A stretch of 28,911 nucleotides of DNA from Pseudomonadota bacterium (GTDB lineage Bacteria > Pseudomonadota > Alphaproteobacteria > Ferrovibrionales > Ferrovibrionaceae). Positions 24,090 through 28,911 of this stretch are shown here, piece by piece (position 1 is the first letter of the stretch; every line of letters begins with the position of its first letter). Below the pieces are notes generated by a model. That model ran no database searches and was not told the origin of the DNA. It saw only the letters and a program-made list of their open reading frames with translations. The stretch covers positions 1 through 28,911 of the forward strand of contig JAEYSS010000066.1 of NCBI GenBank assembly GCA_023434425.1. The letters are read 5' to 3'. Made by a program: the position numbers and the translations under genes.

Positions 24090-24126
24090 GTTCTAACCCC
24101 TTGAAATCTTAAGTTTTTGCACCAAC

Positions 24127-24147
24127 CGCAAATGCAAACCATTTGCG
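24127..24147. promoter_or_regulatory. Dyad CGCAAATG-N5-CATTTGCG upstream of the receptor (candidate iron-regulator site)
   Basis: A perfect 8-base inverted repeat, 38 bases upstream of the receptor start. It shares CGCAAAT and the adjoining TTGCGAAT with a second dyad upstream of the sigma-factor gene at 25,870-25,886. Fur- or Mur-type control would fit an iron receptor, but no consensus for this organism was available. Confidence 0.5.
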
Positions 24148-24222
24148 AATATCACAGACACGACGACTGAGGCGGGCGGACTCAATAAAGAAATTTTCTG
24201 AAAACGTCTGGTGCGACGAGCG

Positions 24223-25230
24223 CTACTGCAGCACGGCCACGAAAGGCAGCAGGGTGACCTCTGCCTTCAGTTCCTCCGCCACGATACGCAGCGCGCCATC
24301 CACGTCGCCGATATCCAGCACGCCGGAAAACTGCTTCTGCGCCAGCGCAGGGCTGCGCACCAGGATCTGGCCGCGACGATAGCGGCTGAGTTCGGCGGCG
24401 ACTTCAGCGACCGTCTGCCGGTCGAAGACCAGCCGCCGCCGGTGCCAGACGGTGGCCTGCTCGGCCTTCACGCCGCGCGGCAACTGCAGTCCGCCGGCAT
24501 CGTAGGTAATACCCTGCCCTTCGCCGATCACGGTCGCGCGGCTGTCGCGTCCCTTCAGCGGGGCCACCACTTCCACCGAATGCTCGGTCACGATCACATT
24601 GATCGTATCCGCAGCGCGCTCGACGGCGAACTGCGTGCCGAGCGCGCGTATGCTGCCCATGCCCGCGCCATCGCCGGCGCGCACCACGAAAGGCCGGTTG
24701 CCGGCAACCGCCTGCGACGCAACGGTGAAGTAGGCGCTGCCGGCCAGCAGGGTGACGTGTCGTTCATTCTCAGTGAAATCCAGGGTGATCGCGCTGTCCG
24801 GCGCGAGATCGACGCGCGAACCATCGGCCAGAACGACGCTGGCGATTTCCGCCGGTGCGGTGGCAAAATCGGCCTGCAGTCTTGTCAGCGGATTGCCGAA
24901 CCATATCGTCGCGCCGGTGACGGCGATAACAATGCTGGCCGCCAAGGCGGCGATGCCGCCTGCAAGGCGCGAGTTGCGACGCGACGCAGTCTGCACCGGC
25001 ATCATGGCAGCGAAATCGGAAGCAAAACGCCCGGGCTCATCGCGCAGCCGGTCGAGCTGTTTCCAGGCTCCTTGGGCAAAGGCATAGGCTGCACGATGCG
25101 CATCGTTGCGCGCCAGCCACGCCTCCAGCGCCCGCTGCTCGGCGGGCGACAGCGGCCCCTGCTCCTGGCGGATCACCCAGGCGGCAGCGGCCTCATCGGT
25201 AGTCTGTGGCAGATCGGCGGACGGGTTCAC
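24223..25230 (-). CDS. fecR: FecR-family anti-sigma regulator
   Basis: Couples the outer-membrane transducer to the ECF sigma factor across the inner membrane. The 335-residue protein has an N-terminal cytoplasmic part with the DUF4880-like AAWVIRQEQGPLSPAEQRAL and NDAHRAAYA, one membrane helix at about 89-110 (LAGGIAALAASIVIAVTG), and a periplasmic part with the FecR domain (SVVLADGSRVDLAPDSAITL, GSAYFTVASQAVAGNRPFVV, ALGTQFAVERAADTINVIVT) and a C-terminal SVVLADG-independent repeat-like region RRRLVFDRQTVAEVAAELSR. The start is a GTG at 25,230 with only a weak ribosome site. It lies 93 bases downstream of the sigma-factor gene rather than overlapping it and 133 bases before the receptor. 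Confidence 0.93.
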   Translation of the reverse strand: MNPSADLPQTTDEAAAAWVIRQEQGPLSPAEQRALEAWLARNDAHRAAYAFAQGAWKQLDRLRDEPGRFASDFAAMMPVQTASRRNSRLAGGIAALAASIVIAVTGATIWFGNPLTRLQADFATAPAEIASVVLADGSRVDLAPDSAITLDFTENERHVTLLAGSAYFTVASQAVAGNRPFVVRAGDGAGMGSIRALGTQFAVERAADTINVIVTEHSVEVVAPLKGRDSRATVIGEGQGITYDAGGLQLPRGVKAEQATVWHRRRLVFDRQTVAEVAAELSRYRRGQILVRSPALAQKQFSGVLDIGDVDGALRIVAEELKAEVTLLPFVAVLQ

Positions 25231-25323
25231 GGCTGGATCCAGGCCTGACGGCTTTTTTCAAAGGCTCACTTGTAAAGACGCTGGGGACGTCTCGATTCAA
25301 TACTCGAAGTTGCGTGTTTCTTC
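25231..25323. other. Gap between sigma-factor and fecR genes
   Basis: In this 93-base gap I see a short dyad GACG-CTGGGGA-CGTC (about 25,278-25,292) and a T-run, but no clear promoter. FecI and FecR genes are frequently adjacent or overlapping, so this gap may permit separate control. Confidence 0.35.
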
Positions 25324-25821
25324 CTACCCCTTCAGGCGGCGCGCAACATGGACGAGCGCCTGATTCAGATGTTTCTGCACCGAGCTGGGGGAGACGCCCA
25401 GGAACTCAGCGGTGGCGGCATGGGTCATGCCTTTCACCTTGGCCAGCAGGAAAATCCGCCGGGTCAGCAGCGGCAGTTCGGCCACGATGGTCTCCAGATG
25501 GTCGAGTTCCTCGCGTGCGGCGAAAGCCTCCTCCACCGTCGGCCGGTCCTCGCGGATATGGGCAAGCTGTTCGGGACTGGCGCTGACGGTCCTGCGGCGC
25601 TGCTGCGCCCGGACATGGTCGATGGCGAGGTTACGCGCCGTGCGATACAGGTAGAACTTGTCGTCCAGCACCGCAGCGTCGGAGCCGCGCTGGGCAAACC
25701 GGATGAAGGTCTCCTGTGTCAGATCGGCGGCGAGTTCGGCATCGCGCAGCTTGCGGTTCAGGAATGCCTGGATCTCCTGGCGATGCGCCAGAAACAGCCG
25801 TTTGAGATCCTTGCCTGACAC
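25324..25821 (-). CDS. ECF-family RNA polymerase sigma factor (FecI type)
   Basis: A 165-residue sigma-70-family ECF factor with region 2 (AELAADLTQETFIRFAQRGS, LYRTARNLAIDHVRAQQRR) and region 4 (LPLLTRRIFLLAKVKGMTHA, AATAEFLGVSPSSVQKHLNQ) and no region 3 or 1.1. The region 2.2 motif DLTQETFIR and region 4.2 helix-turn-helix with VSPSSVQKHL match FecI/iron-starvation sigma factors. It should direct transcription of the receptor operon after release by the FecR protein. The start is a GTG at 25,821 with no strong ribosome site. It is divergent from the arsR gene across 128 bases. Confidence 0.92.
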   Translation of the reverse strand: MSGKDLKRLFLAHRQEIQAFLNRKLRDAELAADLTQETFIRFAQRGSDAAVLDDKFYLYRTARNLAIDHVRAQQRRRTVSASPEQLAHIREDRPTVEEAFAAREELDHLETIVAELPLLTRRIFLLAKVKGMTHAATAEFLGVSPSSVQKHLNQALVHVARRLKG

Positions 25822-25857
25822 CGTCGCGCCGCTTGCCGCTTGAAGAGAAGACAGCGC

Positions 25858-25886
25858 AGCATAATGCTGTTGCGAATTAATCGCAA
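25858..25886 (-). promoter_or_regulatory. Candidate sigma-factor promoter with overlapping dyad
   Basis: On the minus strand TTGCGA (25,886-25,881) and TATGCT (25,863-25,858) are separated by 17 bases and would start RNA about 30 bases before the sigma-factor GTG. The dyad TTGCGAATTAATCGCAA (25,870-25,886, arms TTGCGA/TCGCAA) covers the -35 element and spacer, the place where a repressor such as Fur would act. It shares TTGCGAAT and CGCAAAT with the site ahead of the receptor. Confidence 0.5.
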
Positions 25887-25912
25887 ATTTGTTGAGCCCG
25901 GAAAATCGCCGC

Positions 25913-25940
25913 TTGACGCGAGACCGCCTCGCTGTATGTT
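25913..25940 (+). promoter_or_regulatory. Candidate arsR promoter
   Basis: TTGACG (25,913-25,918) and TATGTT (25,935-25,940) with a 16-base spacer. The predicted start of transcription, about 7-10 bases downstream, falls at 25,947-25,950, essentially on the arsR ATG (25,950). The operator dyad at 25,940-25,959 overlaps the end of the -10 and the start point. Confidence 0.55.
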
Positions 25941-25959
25941 ATTCGTCGAATGACGAACA
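25940..25959 (+). promoter_or_regulatory. Operator copy 1: TATTCGT-N6-ACGAACA
   Basis: An inverted repeat with arms TTCGT/ACGAA and an A/T-rich flank, overlapping the last base of the -10 and covering the predicted start point and the arsR start codon. An identical-geometry copy lies at 26,341-26,360. This is the layout expected for autorepression by the ArsR-type protein. Confidence 0.7.
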
Positions 25960-26324
25960 AGATCGCCTCTCCGACCAAACCCGATACCCGCATAGCCGCG
26001 GAGGACAGCTGCTGCGACAGCGCGGCCGGCGCCCTCGTCCTGGCCGAGCCGCTGCGTCCCGAGGATGAGGAACTCGCACAGCTGGCCAAGGCCATCGCCC
26101 ACCCCGTCCGCATCCTGATCCTGCGCAACCTGCTGCGCATCGGCGCCTGCTACTTCGGCAAGCTGGCTGACCTGCTGCCGGTCGCCCCCTCCACTGCCTC
26201 GCAGCATCTGACCATCCTGAAAGACGCCGGCCTGGTGAAGGGCGAGGTCGAGGGCGAACGCCCCTGTTACTGCGTCGATCTGCAGAAGCTGCGGCGCATG
26301 CAGCACCTGATCGGCGACCTGTAA
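25950..26324 (+). CDS. arsR: ArsR/SmtB-family metalloregulatory repressor
   Basis: A 124-residue winged-helix repressor expected to leave DNA on binding a metal(loid). The HTH region is clear: AKAIAHPVRILILRNLLR (48-64), then LPVAPSTASQHLTILKDAGL and VKGEVEGERPCYCVD. Cysteines at 21 and 22 (a vicinal pair near the N-terminus, DSCCDS), 67 (ACYFGKL), 106 and 108 (PCYC) could bind As(III)/Sb(III)-like ions; the ELCVCDL motif of E. coli ArsR is absent. There is no ribosome site before the ATG and the predicted start of transcription coincides with it, suggesting a leaderless mRNA. It is the first gene of a three-gene unit with the Cys-rich flavoprotein and an MFS transporter. The inducer (arsenite, antimonite or methylarsenite) cannot be read from the sequence. 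Confidence 0.9.
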   Translation: MTNKIASPTKPDTRIAAEDSCCDSAAGALVLAEPLRPEDEELAQLAKAIAHPVRILILRNLLRIGACYFGKLADLLPVAPSTASQHLTILKDAGLVKGEVEGERPCYCVDLQKLRRMQHLIGDL

Positions 26325-26340
26325 AAAAATTTGCCCCAAG

Positions 26341-26360
26341 TATTCGTATTTCGACGAACA
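26341..26360 (+). promoter_or_regulatory. Operator copy 2: TATTCGT-N6-ACGAACA
   Basis: Same arms and same 6-base spacer as the copy at the arsR start, placed 16 bases after the arsR stop and 15 bases before the flavoprotein ATG. A second start of transcription for the flavoprotein and MFS genes may lie here, or a roadblock could be formed; no clear -35/-10 pair was seen. Confidence 0.65.
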
Positions 26361-26375
26361 GCGAAGGAAACGACC

Positions 26376-27812
26376 ATGACCGCCCATACAAAGATCGTCC
26401 CCACCGCCCTGCCCGTCGTGGTGATCGGCGCCGGTCCCGTCGGCCTTGCCGCCGCCGCGCATCTGCTCGCGCGCGATATCCCGGTGAAGCTGCTGGAAGC
26501 CGGCGAAAGCGTGGCCAGCAATGTGCGGGACTGGGGTCATGTCCAGCTCTTCTCGCCCTGGTCCTACAATATCGACAAGGCGGCGCGCGCTCTGCTGGAC
26601 AAGACCGGCTGGCAGGCGCCGAAGCGCAGCACGCATCCGACCGGCGCGGAACTGTACGAGCAGTATCTGCAGCCGCTGGCCGCGACGCCGGAGATCGCCG
26701 CGGTGCTCGAACTCAATGCCCGCGTCACCGGCATCAGCCGTGTGGGTTTCGACAAGATGAAATCCGCCGGCCGCGAACAGGCCCCGTTCTCCGTCATCGT
26801 CGAGACAGAGGACGGCCGGGTGCGCGAGGAACTGGCCGCGGCGGTGATCGACACCTCGGGCACCTGGACCCAGCCCAATCCGATCGGCGGCAACGGCCTG
26901 CCGGTGCCCGGCGAGACGGCCGCCGCCGATGTCATCGCCTATGGCGTGCCCGACGTGCTGGGCCGCGATACCGCGCAGTATGCCGGCAAGCGCGTCCTGG
27001 TGATCGGCGCCGGACATTCGGCCGCCAATGTGCTGCTCGATCTGGCGCAGCTGAAGGAGGATGCGGCGGCTACTGAAATCGTCTGGGCAGTCCGCGGCGC
27101 AAGTCTGGCGCGGCTGTTCGGTGGCGGCGCGAATGACAGGCTGGCGGCGCGCGGCGCATTGGGGCAGGCACTGGAGAGGCTGGTGAAGGCTGGCGGCATC
27201 GACCTGCATATGCACCGGACGGTGGCGCGGATCGAAGCCGGCACCCCACTGAAGGTGACGCTGGCCACGCCAGGTGGCGCCGATGAGGTGGTGGAGGTCG
27301 ACCGCATTATTGCCGCCACCGGTCAGCGGCCCGATCTGGCCATGCTGCGCGAAATCCGTCTCGATCTCGACCCTGCCACCGAAAGCCCGCGCGTCCTGGC
27401 GCCGATGATTGATCCCAACGTGCATTCCTGCGGCACGGTGCGGCCGCACGGGCATCGCGAACTGGCGCAGCCCGATAGCGGTTTCTACATTGCTGGCATC
27501 AAGAGCTATGGCCGTGCGCCGACCTTCCTGCTGGCGACCGGCTATGAACAGGTGCGCTCGATCGTGGCCGCGCTGGCCGGCGACATGGCCGCCGCCGACG
27601 ATATCCAGCTCGACCTGCCGGAAACTGGCGTCTGCAGCACCAACCTGCCTAAAGTCACGGGCGCCGAAGGCGACGGCGAAAGCTGCGGCACCAGCTGCTG
27701 CGGCGCGCCCGAACCGGTGCCCGCTGCGACCGCCTGTTGCAGTCGGGCCAACGAAACGGCAGCGAAGGCAGGCCAGAGCGCCCGCCCCGTCGCTGCCAAT
27801 GCCTGCTGCTGA
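26376..27812 (+). CDS. FAD-dependent NAD(P)-binding oxidoreductase with Cys-rich tail (metalloid-linked flavoprotein)
   Basis: A 478-residue two-dinucleotide flavoprotein. FAD-binding VVVIGAGPVGLAAAAHLLAR (about 14-33), a second Rossmann motif VLVIGAGHSAANVLLDLAQL and an ATG-type IIAATGQRPDL are the core elements, close in layout to flavin monooxygenases found in ars operons (ArsO/ArsV types). The unusual part is the tail after about residue 414: cysteines at 420, 437, 441-442, 454-455 and 477-478, three vicinal pairs with the last two residues of the protein being CC. GAAGGAA precedes the ATG at about 6 bases; the longer reading from 26,331 is not conserved and overlaps the operator. Oxidation of trivalent arsenicals or antimony is inferred from the arsR neighbour; the sequence does not prove the substrate. 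Confidence 0.85.
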   Translation: MTAHTKIVPTALPVVVIGAGPVGLAAAAHLLARDIPVKLLEAGESVASNVRDWGHVQLFSPWSYNIDKAARALLDKTGWQAPKRSTHPTGAELYEQYLQPLAATPEIAAVLELNARVTGISRVGFDKMKSAGREQAPFSVIVETEDGRVREELAAAVIDTSGTWTQPNPIGGNGLPVPGETAAADVIAYGVPDVLGRDTAQYAGKRVLVIGAGHSAANVLLDLAQLKEDAAATEIVWAVRGASLARLFGGGANDRLAARGALGQALERLVKAGGIDLHMHRTVARIEAGTPLKVTLATPGGADEVVEVDRIIAATGQRPDLAMLREIRLDLDPATESPRVLAPMIDPNVHSCGTVRPHGHRELAQPDSGFYIAGIKSYGRAPTFLLATGYEQVRSIVAALAGDMAAADDIQLDLPETGVCSTNLPKVTGAEGDGESCGTSCCGAPEPVPAATACCSRANETAAKAGQSARPVAANACC

Positions 27813-27819
27813 GGTCTGA

Positions 27820-28911
27820 ATGTCCGTGTCGAGGGACCGTCGTACACTGGTTGTCGTGGCCCTTGGCACGGCGCAGACTCTGGGCTGGGGATCCACCTAT
27901 TACCTGCCGGCCATCCTGGCCGGCCCGATGGCGGCCGAGTTCGGGGTGTCGACCGGATGGATCTACGGCGCCTTTTCGGCGGCGATGCTGCTGACCGCCT
28001 TCATCGGCCCCGGCGTCGGGCATCGCATCGATCGTTTCGGCGGCCGCAACATCCTGACCCTGTCGAGCCTGATCTTCGCCACCGGCCTTGCCCTGCTGGG
28101 TGCTGCGCCAAACCTCGCCGTCTTCGTCGGTGCCTGGCTGCTGATCGGCTTCGGCATGGCCATCGGCCTGTATGAAGCCGCTTTCGCCACGCTGACCGCG
28201 ATCTACGGCAAGGATGCGCGCAGTGCGATCACCGGGATTACGCTGCTGGCCGGTTTCGCCAGCACGGTCTGCTGGCCGATCTCGGCGCTGGTCGATGCGG
28301 AATGGGGCTGGCGCGTCACCTGCTTCGTCTGGGCCGGCGCGCATCTTTTCATCGGTCTGCCGCTGAACCGCCTGCTGGTCCCGCGCGAACTCGGCACGCA
28401 TGTGACAGCGCCGGCGGCCACGGCGGAGAACGTGGATGCCAGCCTGTTCAGCCGGTCCATGCTGCTGCTGGCCTTTGCCTTCGCCGTCACCTGGATCACC
28501 AGCACGGCCATGGCCGCACATCTGCCGCGCATCCTGGAAGCTGCGGGCGCCACCAAGCCGGTCGCGATTGCCGCCGCCGCGCTGGTCGGCCCGGCACAGG
28601 TGGCGGCACGGATTCTGGAACATACCCTGTTGCAGCGGTTTCATCCGCTGCTGTCGGCGCGGCTTGCCTCGATCACGCATCCGCTTGGCGTGGGCGCCCT
28701 GCTGCTGTTCGGCGCGCCGGCTGCGTATCTCTTCACACTGCTGCACGGTGCCGGCAATGGCGTGATGACGATTGCGAAAGGCACACTGCCGCTGGCGATC
28801 TTCGGACCCGAAGGTTACGGCCGGCGTCAGGGCTGGCTGGTGGCGCCCGCGCGCTTCGGCCAGGCCGGCGCGCCCTTCGTCTTTGCGCTGCTGCTCGAAT
28901 GGTACGGCCAG
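27820..28911 (+). CDS. MFS transporter (3' end cut by window edge)
   Basis: The reading frame is open from ATG 27,820 through 364 codons to the window edge without a stop. It is a major facilitator with about 11-12 hydrophobic segments visible: VVVALGTAQTLGWGSTYYLP at the start, the loop-2 motif GHRIDRFGGRNIL (GxxxDRxGRR-like), and IGFGMAIGLYEAAFATLTAI. GAGG lies 5 bases before the ATG and overlaps the flavoprotein stop region, so it is co-transcribed with it. Its place after arsR and a flavoprotein resembles arsK-type arsenical exporters, a plausible but unproven role. Typical length is about 400 residues, so only about 30-40 residues are missing. Confidence 0.85.
   Translation, partial: MSVSRDRRTLVVVALGTAQTLGWGSTYYLPAILAGPMAAEFGVSTGWIYGAFSAAMLLTAFIGPGVGHRIDRFGGRNILTLSSLIFATGLALLGAAPNLAVFVGAWLLIGFGMAIGLYEAAFATLTAIYGKDARSAITGITLLAGFASTVCWPISALVDAEWGWRVTCFVWAGAHLFIGLPLNRLLVPRELGTHVTAPAATAENVDASLFSRSMLLLAFAFAVTWITSTAMAAHLPRILEAAGATKPVAIAAAALVGPAQVAARILEHTLLQRFHPLLSARLASITHPLGVGALLLFGAPAAYLFTLLHGAGNGVMTIAKGTLPLAIFGPEGYGRRQGWLVAPARFGQAGAPFVFALLLEWYGQ

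Noticed and set aside
25758..27896. A 712-codon minus-strand frame spanning arsR, the flavoprotein and the sigma-factor start
   Set aside because: Antisense to three recognisable genes and without any conserved motif; GC-rich antisense frame.

Overview
The window is about 28.9 kb of GC-rich chromosomal DNA with short intergenic gaps, and most of it is ordinary, well-packed bacterial coding sequence. A DUF1489 protein, an alphaproteobacterial style of lipB (short insertion before the catalytic lysine), a MaeB-type malic enzyme fused to a phosphotransacetylase domain, and a CCTCGGG-type intergenic palindrome all point to an alphaproteobacterium. An order such as Rhodospirillales is plausible but is only an inference. 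No phage, insertion sequence or CRISPR array was seen.

Positions 1-15,060 are a branched-chain acyl-CoA (leucine/isovalerate) catabolic region in two minus-strand operons. The first runs mccB - liuC - mccA - mvaB - DUF1489 (5,699 down to the window edge) and encodes 3-methylcrotonyl-CoA carboxylase, a methylglutaconyl-CoA hydratase and HMG-CoA lyase. The second runs from 15,060 to 6,645 and holds two hotdog thioesterases, isovaleryl-CoA dehydrogenase, an exported protein of unknown function, a RidA-like protein, a second acyl-CoA dehydrogenase, a CvrA/NhaP2 antiporter, two tandem HCCA-isomerase-like proteins and an EamA exporter. A LysR regulator (15,171) is divergent from this operon. An SDR dehydrogenase (5,875-6,660) lies between the two operons on the plus strand. 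Together the operons encode isovaleryl-CoA to acetoacetate plus acetyl-CoA.

Positions 16,055-20,445 are housekeeping: maeB, tRNA-Leu(GAG) with a promoter and terminator, a very short FliN-like protein, lipB, a REP-like palindrome, a small membrane protein, and a 298-base gene-free stretch holding an array of CTTA(T/A) motifs repeated every 10-12 bp.

Positions 20,446-25,821 are an iron-uptake cell-surface signalling cassette on the minus strand: FecI-type sigma factor, FecR-type anti-sigma regulator, TonB-dependent siderophore transducer with an N-terminal STN domain, and a PepSY-TM protein. Two related dyads containing TTGCGAAT and CGCAAAT lie upstream of the sigma factor and of the receptor and are candidate iron-regulator sites.

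Positions 25,950 to the end are a divergent plus-strand module: ArsR-family repressor, a flavoprotein with a C-terminal tail containing three vicinal cysteine pairs, and an MFS transporter cut by the window edge. Two copies of an operator with identical geometry, TATTCGT-N6-ACGAACA, lie over the arsR start and just ahead of the flavoprotein gene. This looks like a self-regulated metalloid (arsenic/antimony/organoarsenical) detoxification unit and is the most interesting part of the window.
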